Assembly (NCBI RefSeq): GCF_007830615.1
Contig: NZ_VLLI01000008.1
Span: forward strand, 1-64,000
Direction of reading: 5' to 3'
DNA from: Mucilaginibacter frigoritolerans
Lineage (GTDB): Bacteria; Bacteroidota; Bacteroidia; Sphingobacteriales; Sphingobacteriaceae
DNA: 64,000 nucleotides
The position numbers and the translations under genes are program-made. Below are positions 1 through 8,014 of the stretch, piece after piece. Each line of letters starts with the position of its first letter. Within the stretch, counting starts at the first letter, position 1. The notes beneath the pieces were generated by a model. The model ran no database searches. It saw only the letters and a list, made by a program, of their open reading frames with translations, and was not told the DNA's origin.

Positions 1-1200
1 AGTTACTACTATGATGCAGCCGGGCAGAAGTTAAGGAATATAGGTAGTGACGGTTATTGGGATTATGATAGTGGCATTGTTTATTTTGGTGCAACTGCTA
101 CTAACGAAGCTATCCAGTTTATCCAGACAGAAGAAGGTAGGGCCGTTCCTGCTGGAAGCAATTGGAACTATGAATATAATTTAAAAGATCATTTGGGTAA
201 TGTACGTTTATCCTTTGATAAGGACCCTAATGCAGATACGGCAAGGCGCATCCAGGAGGATGAGTATTATGCATTTGGATTGCGAAATCCGGTATATAGT
301 TTGTCGAACAATAACCGTTATCTTTACAATGGGAAAGAGGTACAGACGGATCTTGCAAATCAATATGATTATGGTGCGCGGTTCTATGATCCGGTAATTG
401 GGAGGTGGAATAGTGTTGATCCGTTGGCGGAATTAAGCAGGCGTTGGTCACCTTATAATTATGTAAAGGATAATCCTATACGCTATATTGATCCCGATGG
501 GATGTTAGAATATGGTCATACTCAAACGGATTGGCAAAGAGAAATTCAGGAACATAGCCACGTTATAGCCGGAAGGGCTGGCGGCAGCAACAATGGGTCT
601 ACTCCACCTGATTGGGTAATGAACAATACAACTCATCAGGTGCGCGATGATCCTAATGTTCACAAAGCATCCGATACTAAACCTGGCGAAACATACATCG
701 GTAAAACAGGCTCGTATGTCGCCACTAACGGAGCCGGAGTTGATTTAAAAGCAGATGGTAGTTGGCGGTGGTCATCAATGAATGTTGGAGATCCCTCAAC
801 GGTATTTCATGGATTTGACACTGCAGGCTTAAGTGGATTGGCTGACATGTTAGAGTTTGTCGCTTACGGCATGATCCCTGGGGCTGGGGCCACAATGGAG
901 GCTGTTGCTGAAGAGACTGGCTCACATTCTGTTTACCAAGGGCTTGATGCGGCAACGGGTGAGGTTAAATACGTTGGCATTACATCAAGAGAAGTTACTA
1001 CAAGATGGGCAGAACATATTGCTGCAGGTGGAGAAAAGTCACTTCTTCGATTTGAAACCGTAGAAGGAGCTACAGGCCTCACTAGGCAGCAGGCAAGGAT
1101 ATGGGAACAAAATTTAATCAACAGTCACGGGTTAGACAATTTATTAAACAAAATAAATTCAATTGCGCCAAAAAACTGGTCTACATTTGGTATTCAATAA
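1..1200 (+). CDS. Rhs-repeat core end with C-terminal GIY-YIG/URI-like nuclease toxin (5' partial)
   Basis: The frame is open from base 1, so the true start lies outside the window and only about 399 residues are seen. The first part is the end of an Rhs/YD-repeat shell with the core motif RFYDPVIGRW, then DPLAE and IDPDGM, after which the variable toxin begins. The last 90 residues (from about base 930) read VYQGLD...KYVGIT...R...H...EQNLI...NKINSI. This matches the layout of URI/GIY-YIG nuclease toxins in polymorphic Rhs proteins: YVGIT strand, then Arg, His and a late Glu. The expected role is cleavage of target-cell DNA after contact-dependent delivery. The next gene is an immunity candidate. 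Family is confident; nuclease activity is inferred. Confidence 0.85.
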   Translation, partial: SYYYDAAGQKLRNIGSDGYWDYDSGIVYFGATATNEAIQFIQTEEGRAVPAGSNWNYEYNLKDHLGNVRLSFDKDPNADTARRIQEDEYYAFGLRNPVYSLSNNNRYLYNGKEVQTDLANQYDYGARFYDPVIGRWNSVDPLAELSRRWSPYNYVKDNPIRYIDPDGMLEYGHTQTDWQREIQEHSHVIAGRAGGSNNGSTPPDWVMNNTTHQVRDDPNVHKASDTKPGETYIGKTGSYVATNGAGVDLKADGSWRWSSMNVGDPSTVFHGFDTAGLSGLADMLEFVAYGMIPGAGATMEAVAEETGSHSVYQGLDAATGEVKYVGITSREVTTRWAEHIAAGGEKSLLRFETVEGATGLTRQQARIWEQNLINSHGLDNLLNKINSIAPKNWSTFGIQ

Positions 1201-1207
1201 TAGATAC

Positions 1208-1714
1208 ATGAAAAGAGTTAGCACAAAAATAGGAGATGTTTTTTCAGTGAAAGTAGATACTGACAACGTTAAATGTTTTCAGTTGATAGCCTTTGATTTG
1301 TACCAGCTTAACAGCGATGTGATAAGGGTCTTTGATGAAGTCTATCCTATTGGCAGTATTCCTGACTTATCAGTAATTGTAAAAAGTGAGGTAGCGTTTT
1401 ATGCCCACTGTGTGACGAAGTTTGGTACAAAGATGGGGCTTTGGGAAAAGGTTGGTAATACCACTGATATTGGTGAAACAAGTCATATCATCTTCAGAGG
1501 AACAAGTGACTATGGAACAAAGCGAGGTGAGGAGCCAATTAAAATATCTCGCAATTGGTATGTATGGCGACTTGGAGACCTCCAAACGGTTAGAGTAGGT
1601 GATTTAGAAGGCGTAAACCGCAAAGCTGAAATAGGATTAGTTATGACCCCTTATGATATAGTTGATCGAATAAAAACAGGAAACTACCACGGTTTTTATC
1701 CTGGGTTTTTGTAA
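1208..1714 (+). CDS. Imm26-like immunity protein of the first Rhs cassette
   Basis: A 168-residue soluble protein starting 7 nt after the toxin stop. The ATG reading MKRVSTKIGDVF was preferred over an earlier in-frame start lying inside the toxin gene. The opening GDVFSVKV strand, the central VYPIG turn and a later GLWEKVG segment resemble Imm26-type immunity proteins, which accompany Rhs and other polymorphic toxins. Its place directly after a nuclease toxin, co-oriented and nearly abutting, supports the role of protecting the producer cell by binding the toxin. No membrane segment or signal peptide is visible. A second, diverged member of the same family follows the second Rhs cassette. Confidence 0.65.
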   Translation: MKRVSTKIGDVFSVKVDTDNVKCFQLIAFDLYQLNSDVIRVFDEVYPIGSIPDLSVIVKSEVAFYAHCVTKFGTKMGLWEKVGNTTDIGETSHIIFRGTSDYGTKRGEEPIKISRNWYVWRLGDLQTVRVGDLEGVNRKAEIGLVMTPYDIVDRIKTGNYHGFYPGFL

Positions 1715-1725
1715 AGTCCCGCACT

Positions 1726-1772
1726 GGTCGAAGCTTATAGCTTCGACCTAAAATGTGATTAGCTTTCAGCTA
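1726..1772 (+). terminator. Two adjacent hairpins after the first cassette
   Basis: A perfect 10-bp stem (GGTCGAAGCT / AGCTTCGACC, 3-nt loop) at 1726-1748 is followed by a smaller TTAGCT-TTC-AGCTAA hairpin at 1758-1772. They lie just after the immunity gene and could end its transcript, although no strong T tract follows. They also lie immediately upstream of the intron remnant. Confidence 0.45.
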
Positions 1773-1795
1773 ATGTTCCTCCATCCTAGCGCGAG

Positions 1796-2240
1796 GTGTG
1801 CCGTGAATTACGAGCCAAAGTATAAAGGTAAGTAAATGTTGTACAAAAGATGGTAGTAGGCCTACCACAGTCGCTATGCAAGTGGAGGCTGTAAACCGCC
1901 TCTCGGTGCTTGTTTAGTAATGAACGGGTATTGAACGGAAATAGGAAAAGGCTGCGTTGGAGCAGTCTGATACGAATAAGAGAGATGAATGCAAATGAAC
2001 CATTGATGAAGTGATGAGATAGTGAACATATTGTCAAAAGCTGATTTTCTTCGAGATCGATGAAAGTTATAGCGGAAACTTGCATACGGGCCATATGGCA
2101 ATCGTAATAAAGATGGCACGACTCTTATTCCGGCTTTTGTACGGAACACGGGAAGTCCTTAACGGATGATAAGTGAAAGGCGCAAGCGGGCAATACCCGC
2201 AAGGCCGAATAGCGAAGCTATTTTTGCAGGAGGTGGAAAT
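1796..2240 (+). mobile_element. Group II intron remnant (5' ribozyme part, no reverse transcriptase)
   Basis: The segment begins GTGTGCCGTGAATTACGAG, fitting the GUGYG 5' end of bacterial group II introns. It continues as purine-rich, non-coding, heavily structured sequence: GTAGTAGGCCTACCAC, a GTGGAGGCTGTAAACCGCC stem, and the GGAACACGGGAAGTCC stretch typical of late domain I. Further on, a GCGGGCAATACCCGC hairpin would belong to the next domains. No reverse transcriptase frame and no convincing domain V follow, so this seems to be a 3'-truncated, immobile copy. Identification rests on recalled motifs; the 3' limit is approximate. Confidence 0.6.
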
Positions 2241-2524
2241 AGCTTAGTGGACATAGAGCATGAATATTGGCATTATTTAGATTACCTGTCAAGAGGATCG
2301 CTTTACTAAGATTTATTAGTTGTACCGCTAAGTGATATCAATACGGCAACAGCAGGATCTCATCGATACTATTGGACTGAGATAAGAGCTGATCAATTAT
2401 CCATTAACTTTTTTGGGCCAAATTCAGCTATAGCGAAAAGTACCCAGCCTGACTAAGCGTCCACGCTAGCCGAGATAACGAAAGCTATGTTTGAAAGACA
2501 AGGCCTATTGGTGCTGGGCTTTGT
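2241..2524. other. Gene-free stretch between intron remnant and XRE fragment
   Basis: No coding frame of note is visible here. The segment holds short scattered complementary stretches and may include decayed intron sequence. A CGAAAG-containing stretch near 2470-2500 vaguely recalls domain V but does not fold correctly. Confidence 0.4.
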
Positions 2525-2824
2525 TCATTTATTAGGATAGGATTTCTTTGCCTTATAATCTCTAATAAGCGCATCTACAACCATATACACTTGCTTCTGT
2601 TCCTCTTCAGATAAAGAGGCTATCTCGTTTATTCGGGTTAATATAACAGTGTCTAACTCGGTATCTGTTAGCTCAGAGAGGTAATCTAAAGATATATCTA
2701 AGGCTTTAGCAATACGTGCTGCAACTTCAATAGAGGGTATAGCCTCACCTCTTTCATGTCTCCCCAATACATTAGGATGCAAACCAATTCTCAAAGCGAG
2801 TTCACCCAACAATACAGCCGCCAC
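2525..2824 (-). pseudogene. 5'-truncated XRE-family regulator
   Basis: The 99-residue frame starts inside the helix-turn-helix: GLHPNVLGRHERGE and PSIEVAARIAKALDISLDYL are the later helices of an XRE (Cro/CI) domain, but the first helix and usual N-terminus are missing. The only start is a GTG at the very edge of the frame. The C-terminal SEEEQKQVYMVVDALIRDYK tail is typical for these Bacteroidota regulators. The break falls about 30 nt from where the second Rhs frame becomes recognisable, so a recombination joint probably removed the 5' end. It is unlikely to bind DNA normally. Confidence 0.65.
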
Positions 2825-2852
2825 ACTTAATGCTACTATTGTTAATAATTAC

Positions 2853-4724
2853 GTGTATGATCAGATTGAGCGGAAACGCCAGACTTTTGAAAGCATCAAT
2901 GGAGGTACAAATGTGCTGCTATCACAGAGTGATTATAACGAAATAGGCCAGTTAAGAGCCAAACACCTGCAAAGCAGCAACGGTGGCAGCAGCTTTTTAC
3001 AGGATATAGCATACAGTTATAACGAACGAGGCTGGCTGTTAAGCAGTAGCGCACCATTGTTTCAAGAACAGTTGCAGTATAACCAGGTTACCGGTGTAAA
3101 CGGTATAACGCCAACACATCAGTATAATGGCAATATCGCCAGCCAAAGCTGGGGAACCAGTTCAGCTCCTAATAGTAATAGCTATACTTATACCTATGAC
3201 AATTTAAACCGTTTATTGGGTGGTACCTCCATAGATAACAACAATGAAACAGGAATAACCTATGACCAGGTAGGTAATATCACCACTTTAAACCGTTACC
3301 AAGCCAATATCCTGATTGACCAGCTAAGCTATACTTATACCAACAACGGCAATTATACCAACCAGGTACAGAATATAGTTGATGGCAGCGGTAATAATAC
3401 AGGCCTCAACAGCGGCACTATGAGTTATACCTATGATGCCAATGGTAATATGCTGAGCAATAGTAATACGGTAACTACTACCCAGAATAAGAGTTTTACC
3501 TATAACCTGCTTAATTTGCCTATGGTAGCAACGGTAGCTACCGGAACAGCTACGTATACTTATGATGCCTCCGGGACTAAACTAAGAAAAGTAGATGTAC
3601 TTAACGGGGTAACCAAAACCACGGATTATATCAGCGGGATAGAGTACGATAACAGTACCACCACAATTGGTTTTATACAAACAGAAGAGGGTAAAGCAGT
3701 GCCCGGCACAGGTGGTTACGATTATACCTATTATTTAGGTGATAACCTGGGGAATACGAGGATCACCTTTGATACGCAGACTGGTGTAGCTGCGGTACTA
3801 CAGCAGGATGATTATTACCCCTTTGGCCTGGAGATAAACCGTATTGTAAGCAGCCCCAAAAATGAATATCTTTACAATAAAAAGGAGTTACAAGAGGAAT
3901 TAGGGCAATACGATTATGGCGCAAGGTTCTATGACCCAGTGATTGCGAGGTGGACAAGTATCGATCCGCTGGCGGAATTTATGCGAAGGCATTCCCCTTA
4001 TAATTATGTAATGAATAACCCGTTGCGTTTTATTGATGCAACAGGTATGGCTGCGGATGATCCAACGCTTAACGGAGGGACGCTTAAAGAAGTGGTTATC
4101 ACGGCTACTCCAATACCCAAGAGTACAGCCGCAACAATAGGGAGTTTCTTATGGGGTGCTGTTGATTATGTGCCATTTGCAGGTAGTGTGAAACAGATAG
4201 GTGTAGGCATATACCATGGTAGCTGGAAAGAGGCTGGTCTTGGTGTAGGCATGTTAGCTGTTGATGTATTTACAGGTGGTGAAGGAGGGGAAGCTTTGCG
4301 GGTTGGCGAAACATTAGCAGTAGATGCTTTAAAAGTCGGGGCTGAAGACGAAGTTAAAGAAATAGCGGAACAAACCTTAGAAGAGAAAACCTTTCAAACA
4401 TATACGAAAGAGCATCCAGAAACAGGCGAAGTTTATTCCGGCAAAACTAGTGGAAAAGGAACCCCCGAAGAAAATGTTGCTGCGCGGGATGCAGGACATC
4501 ATAAAAATGCAGATGGGTTTGGACCGGCAAAGTTAGATAAATCATCGACATCGAGTGATGCAATAAGAGGCCGAGAACAGCAGTTAATTGAACACAGCGG
4601 AGGTGCAAAATCAGTCAATGGGACATCTGGAAATGCAATAAATGGTATAAGTGCAAAGAATCCCAAAATGCAACAGTATATTAATGCGGCAACAAAAGCT
4701 TTTGGAAGTTTACCAAAAAAATAA
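2853..4724 (+). CDS. Rhs-repeat protein fragment with second URI/GIY-YIG-like toxin
   Basis: 623 residues from a GTG; the true N-terminus (signal peptide and most YD repeats) is missing, since the frame opens directly in repeat sequence. Many YTYD-type repeats are seen in residues 1-300. The core motif RFYDPVIARW lies near residue 370 and IDATGM near 415, followed by a hydrophobic linker. The toxin occupies roughly residues 515-623: VYSGKTSG strand, ARDAGHH, then IRGREQQLIE and a GNAINGIS end, consistent with a GIY-YIG/URI nuclease different in sequence from the first cassette. Without a leader it may be a silent cassette that needs recombination onto an intact Rhs gene to be displayed. Confidence 0.8.
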   Translation: MYDQIERKRQTFESINGGTNVLLSQSDYNEIGQLRAKHLQSSNGGSSFLQDIAYSYNERGWLLSSSAPLFQEQLQYNQVTGVNGITPTHQYNGNIASQSWGTSSAPNSNSYTYTYDNLNRLLGGTSIDNNNETGITYDQVGNITTLNRYQANILIDQLSYTYTNNGNYTNQVQNIVDGSGNNTGLNSGTMSYTYDANGNMLSNSNTVTTTQNKSFTYNLLNLPMVATVATGTATYTYDASGTKLRKVDVLNGVTKTTDYISGIEYDNSTTTIGFIQTEEGKAVPGTGGYDYTYYLGDNLGNTRITFDTQTGVAAVLQQDDYYPFGLEINRIVSSPKNEYLYNKKELQEELGQYDYGARFYDPVIARWTSIDPLAEFMRRHSPYNYVMNNPLRFIDATGMAADDPTLNGGTLKEVVITATPIPKSTAATIGSFLWGAVDYVPFAGSVKQIGVGIYHGSWKEAGLGVGMLAVDVFTGGEGGEALRVGETLAVDALKVGAEDEVKEIAEQTLEEKTFQTYTKEHPETGEVYSGKTSGKGTPEENVAARDAGHHKNADGFGPAKLDKSSTSSDAIRGREQQLIEHSGGAKSVNGTSGNAINGISAKNPKMQQYINAATKAFGSLPKK

Positions 4725-4730
4725 AGAAAC

Positions 4731-5186
4731 ATGGCAATAAGAAAAGAAGGCTCATTTATTGAAATAGTACTCCCGAATGGCAAATATTCCTACGGTAGAA
4801 TACTCCCAAAAGCGGATTATGCTTTTTATGATATTTACGTCAATGAGCCGATAACTGACATCAAAAAAATATTACAAGAAGAAGTTTTGTTTATTGTAGC
4901 TGTTTATAAAGATGCAATAACCAAAGGACGATGGAAAAAAATTGGACATTTAGACTTGGATTCTGAATCTAAAGTATTGCCTCTTAAATTTATTGAAGAT
5001 GCGATAAATCCAGGCGCTTATGAAATCTATGATCCAAATACCGGAAAAATATCACCGTCATCTAAAGAAAAATGTATAGGATTAGAAAGATCTGCAGTTT
5101 GGGAGCCGGCTCATGTTGAAGCTCGAATCGTTGATCACTTTGAGGGAAGATCTAATAAATGGGTGGAGCAATTAAGGTTGAAATAA
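4731..5186 (+). CDS. Imm26-like immunity protein of the second Rhs cassette
   Basis: A 151-residue protein starting 6 nt after the toxin stop. The opening GSFIEIVLPNGKYSYGRIL and the central RWKKIGHLDL segment match the Imm26 pattern better than the first copy does. No signal peptide or membrane segment is present, as expected for a cytoplasmic antidote. The likely job is binding and neutralising the adjacent URI-like nuclease. Sequence identity to the first immunity protein is low, suggesting that each pairs with its own toxin. Confidence 0.7.
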   Translation: MAIRKEGSFIEIVLPNGKYSYGRILPKADYAFYDIYVNEPITDIKKILQEEVLFIVAVYKDAITKGRWKKIGHLDLDSESKVLPLKFIEDAINPGAYEIYDPNTGKISPSSKEKCIGLERSAVWEPAHVEARIVDHFEGRSNKWVEQLRLK

Positions 5187-5204
5187 TTACTTTTTTTCTG
5201 AAAA

Positions 5205-5741
5205 ATGAATATATATAAATATGGCTTTTTTTTATACCTGTTTGGAATAGGGTTGTGTTATGGTCAAACAAAACTAACTATCAACACAACGATAGGTTCA
5301 TATATGCAGAAACAGGCAGATATTATGGGTAAAGTTTTTTTAAAGGGAGATTATCAAACGTTTGCCAAGTATACTTATCCGGCTATTGTAAATGCGATGG
5401 GTGGAGAAATCCGTATGGCTACCGTGCTTGCAAATAGTGCTAGTAGCATGAAAACTCAGGGGATGACGTTTGATAATATCACATTTGACAGTCCCTCAAA
5501 AATTGTTAAAAGCGGTAATGAGCTGCAATGTACATTACAGCAGCACACCACAATTAAGCTTGTAAATGGCAGGGCTGTTGCTACTTCTACACTAATTGCA
5601 ATATCAAAAGACGGCGGAAAAAACTGGTTGTTTGTAGATACGTCCAATAAAGATGTGGCGACAATGAGAAAGGCGTTGCCCAACCTAAGTACAGCTATTA
5701 TAATACCGCCACAACAAAAGCCTGCTTTCTATAGCTTCTAA
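5205..5741 (+). CDS. Secreted hypothetical protein
   Basis: 178 residues with an N-terminal hydrophobic leader (FFLYLFGIGLCYG) ending before GQTK, so probably exported to the periplasm or beyond. The body has a helix with the pattern QADIMGKVFLKGDYQTFAKYTYP and a later beta stretch ending in DGGKNWLFVD, a layout seen in uncharacterised small secreted proteins of Bacteroidota and perhaps NTF2-like. It follows the second immunity gene by 18 nt but shows no link to toxin function. No catalytic motif is visible. Confidence 0.6.
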   Translation: MNIYKYGFFLYLFGIGLCYGQTKLTINTTIGSYMQKQADIMGKVFLKGDYQTFAKYTYPAIVNAMGGEIRMATVLANSASSMKTQGMTFDNITFDSPSKIVKSGNELQCTLQQHTTIKLVNGRAVATSTLIAISKDGGKNWLFVDTSNKDVATMRKALPNLSTAIIIPPQQKPAFYSF

Positions 5742-5746
5742 AATGT

Positions 5747-5775
5747 AAACAAGCCCCTTAACCGGGGCTTTGTTG
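5747..5775 (+). terminator. Bidirectional terminator
   Basis: AAGCCCC-TTAACC-GGGGCTT stem with flanking A and T runs, between the convergent genes ending at 5741 and 5778. Confidence 0.85.
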
Positions 5776-5777
5776 TT

Positions 5778-6017
5778 TTATAGAGCAGCTACATTATTCT
5801 GAAAGAACTCTTTAAACTTCTTGTTAGTTAGCATCTTATCGATCAGTTTGAAAATGGTTTGCTTGTCGTCCTCATCAAGCTGCTGTATGAGGCGCATTTG
5901 CTCTACGGCAGTTTTATCCTCAATAATTACCTCTTTAGGCACTTTGCCGTCATGGTTAATTACCTGGTCGGTAGTCATATTAAATAGTTGAGCCATCTTT
6001 TGCAACTCATCTTTCAT
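5778..6017 (-). pseudogene. XRE-family regulator lacking its DNA-binding domain
   Basis: 79 residues matching only the C-terminal half of a common Bacteroidota XRE regulator: LAQLFNMTTDQV-type helix, DGKVPKEVIIEDKTAVEQ, then LDEDDKQTIFKLIDKMLTNKKFKEFF. The N-terminal helix-turn-helix that should precede it is absent, and the upstream bases (6018-6145) do not encode one in any frame. It is either a remnant or, less likely, a small dimerisation-only protein. Together with the fragment at 2525-2824 it makes two damaged XRE genes flanking one Rhs cassette. Confidence 0.6.
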
Positions 6018-6149
6018 GTGTTTTATCCAGGTGATGGAGGCGATGATTATTATAAAATAGAAATATGGCCAGGTGATAACTTGAAACGAAAAGTATTAAA
6101 ACGATATATTGGTAAATAAAAATAATTTTTTTAGGACGACACATGCACT

Positions 6150-6265
6150 TTTTTGGCCCAGCTTGGCCCACGCAATGGTTTAACTTATTGATTTATAGAG
6201 ATGGCTTGTTTCGCCTGGCCCGGTGTGTTTCTGCTGTTTCATGTATTTGCGGGACAGGATGGGCT
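6150..6265 (+). repeat. Dispersed repeat, copy A
   Basis: About 115 bp running from GGCCCAGCTTGGCCCA to GCGGGACAGGATGGGC. The ends are imperfect inverted repeats (GGCCCA...TGGGC). It aligns by eye over its whole length with copy B (29448-29570), for example TTATTGATTTA, GCTTGTTT/GCCTGTTT, GCCCGG and GTTTCAT/GTGTCAT blocks, at roughly 70 percent identity. It lies 7 bp beyond the stop of the minus-strand secretion operon. Nature unknown. Confidence 0.6.
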
Positions 6266-6272
6266 ATTTATT

Positions 6273-6809
6273 TTATTTACCAACTTCCATATACACTTCC
6301 AATATCAATTTCTTAGTCTGGTCGTTACTAGATTTGAGGCCAACCGAGCGATAAGTAAAGGCCCGTACCATACCAATGCCGGGCGTGGATTGCAGCTGAC
6401 GGAGTACTTTGGTCATCGCAAAAAAACTTCCCTCAAAACTGAGTTTCTGAATAATAAATTTATCCGTATTGTAAAGCGGATCCTGCGCCGGAACTTCGCT
6501 TAATTTTACACCGCCTTTTTCTGCAATGCCGGAGATGGTACTGATGATATTACTCCGGAAAGCTACCGTATCGGCACGGTAAAGACCAAGAATTTTGCTG
6601 AGGTTAGCTTGCTTTCTATCCAGGTAGGCGGGTTGATCGCTAAAATCGCCTGCGGCGGCTATTTGCTTGCTCAATTGCCGGTGAATTTGCCAGGCCTCTA
6701 TGGTTTTTTGAAAAGCCAGACGGTAGCAAAGCAAACAAACTATTACCGCAGCAATAGCAAACAGGTGTTCTTTTTTGAGTGGGATTTTTTTCAGCATATC
6801 AATAATCAA
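6273..6809 (-). CDS. PilO/GspM-like inner-membrane assembly protein
   Basis: 178 residues with one N-terminal membrane segment (HLFAIAAVIVCLLCYRLAF), a helical linker, then a small alpha/beta periplasmic part. This is the layout of PilO/GspM proteins, which pair with PilN/GspL in the inner-membrane platform of type II secretion and type IV pili. It is the last gene of the operon and overlaps the upstream PilM/GspL-like gene by 11 nt, so the two are probably translationally coupled. Assignment rests on topology and position rather than a signature motif. Confidence 0.6.
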   Translation of the reverse strand: MIIDMLKKIPLKKEHLFAIAAVIVCLLCYRLAFQKTIEAWQIHRQLSKQIAAAGDFSDQPAYLDRKQANLSKILGLYRADTVAFRSNIISTISGIAEKGGVKLSEVPAQDPLYNTDKFIIQKLSFEGSFFAMTKVLRQLQSTPGIGMVRAFTYRSVGLKSSNDQTKKLILEVYMEVGK

Positions 6810-8010
6810 TCACAATACTGAACTGCCCGGTATTCAGCTCGCTGTTAAAAGTATAATTATCCAGTTGAACATTTTTTACCCATTTCCTTGTCCTGATTCT
6901 GGCCATCCATTCATTTACCGGGATGATCTTTTCGGAAGTCCCTGTAATGCGAATTTTACGACTGTAAAAAACAATCGTCTTTTGGATGCGGCTTGCTGCC
7001 AGGTCAACGGGGTTTAGCGCTACTTCTTTCCAGGTAATCTCTTGTGGCAACAAGGATGCAAGCTGATCAATCAATACACTTTTATCAATATTGCCTTCCC
7101 ATCCAAGAGTGGTCAGTAACGCTTCTTTTTGCCCTGCCTGCTGCTTTAACTGTTCTACATCCGTGGTGCTTTGTGCCGAGCGACTCACCTGTTCGGTCAG
7201 TTTAGCATTCGCCGTATTTAAAGACGAGAACACCAGGAAATTAATCAGTAGTAAAACGAATAATCCGCTGAGGAATAAAAAACCTTTAACTTTTAGCTTG
7301 TTGTCTGCCAGTTTATTTTGTAAAGCGGTATCCAGGGCTGGTACATCTGCTTTTATCTCATCAAGCTGTTCGGTCAAAACCAACTGAAAGGCAACACTGT
7401 AGGGGAGAAGCAGTTTTTCAGCAATAAGGGTTGTTTCTATCTTGATTACAAAGCGGCTTAAAGCGGCTTCGTCATAATTATAACTAAGCCAGTTAAGTTC
7501 ATCGTCCCGTTGTAGTTGGTGTCCGTTAAAGATCAACTCATTACCATAAATATTTAGTTGGGGGATAATATTCTGCACCGCAAATGGCCCCAGACTCAAC
7601 GATAATGGAACAAAGCCACTGTTGCTTAGCTGCTGAATCCACCGGTCGGCCTCCGCTTTACGGATAAGTGAAACAAAAGAACGTTCGCCGGAAATACTGT
7701 GCTGAATATAAAAATCATTAAAATCAGCATTGGGCAATATTTTAGTGAAATTACTTGCATCGATGTCATCCGTTCTTTCTATCTGCCGGTGTAATATCCC
7801 CTTACCATTCAGGTTAAGCGCAATGGGCGTTTTTGCAGGGATATGTTTCTTTAATGCTTCTATATTATTCAGATCCGGTACCTTCTGCACAATATCCATC
7901 TGATTGCCGTTAGCGCTAATACCACAGGCATGGATCAGGAGCCCCCCATCCTTTTGGATGGTGATATCTACGCCAGCAGCCTGATTGATCCGGTAATATT
8001 TAGCCAGCAT
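6799..8010 (-). CDS. PilM/GspL-like platform protein
   Basis: 403 residues. The N-terminal 240 or so look like a cytoplasmic actin-like (PilM/GspL) domain, beginning YYRINQAAGVDI and including a GPFAVQNI stretch. A single membrane segment (FLFLSGLFVLLLINFLVF, near residue 255) and a periplasmic coiled-coil plus small domain follow, as in GspL or a PilM-PilN fusion. The expected role is to link the ATPase to the inner-membrane platform. It starts 4 nt after the secretin stop and overlaps the next gene, so the operon is tightly packed. Confidence 0.65.
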   Translation of the reverse strand: MLAKYYRINQAAGVDITIQKDGGLLIHACGISANGNQMDIVQKVPDLNNIEALKKHIPAKTPIALNLNGKGILHRQIERTDDIDASNFTKILPNADFNDFYIQHSISGERSFVSLIRKAEADRWIQQLSNSGFVPLSLSLGPFAVQNIIPQLNIYGNELIFNGHQLQRDDELNWLSYNYDEAALSRFVIKIETTLIAEKLLLPYSVAFQLVLTEQLDEIKADVPALDTALQNKLADNKLKVKGFLFLSGLFVLLLINFLVFSSLNTANAKLTEQVSRSAQSTTDVEQLKQQAGQKEALLTTLGWEGNIDKSVLIDQLASLLPQEITWKEVALNPVDLAASRIQKTIVFYSRKIRITGTSEKIIPVNEWMARIRTRKWVKNVQLDNYTFNSELNTGQFSIVIDY

Positions 8011-8014
8011 TTGA

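Noticed and set aside
2465..2505. Possible group II intron domain V (CGAAAG loop with flanking ATA/TAT)
   Set aside because: The lower helix does not pair and the bulge position is wrong, so it was not used as the intron's 3' end.
6201..6503. Plus-strand frame of 100 codons over the end of the secretion operon
   Set aside because: It lies across repeat copy A and antisense to the PilO/GspM-like gene, with no recognisable protein.
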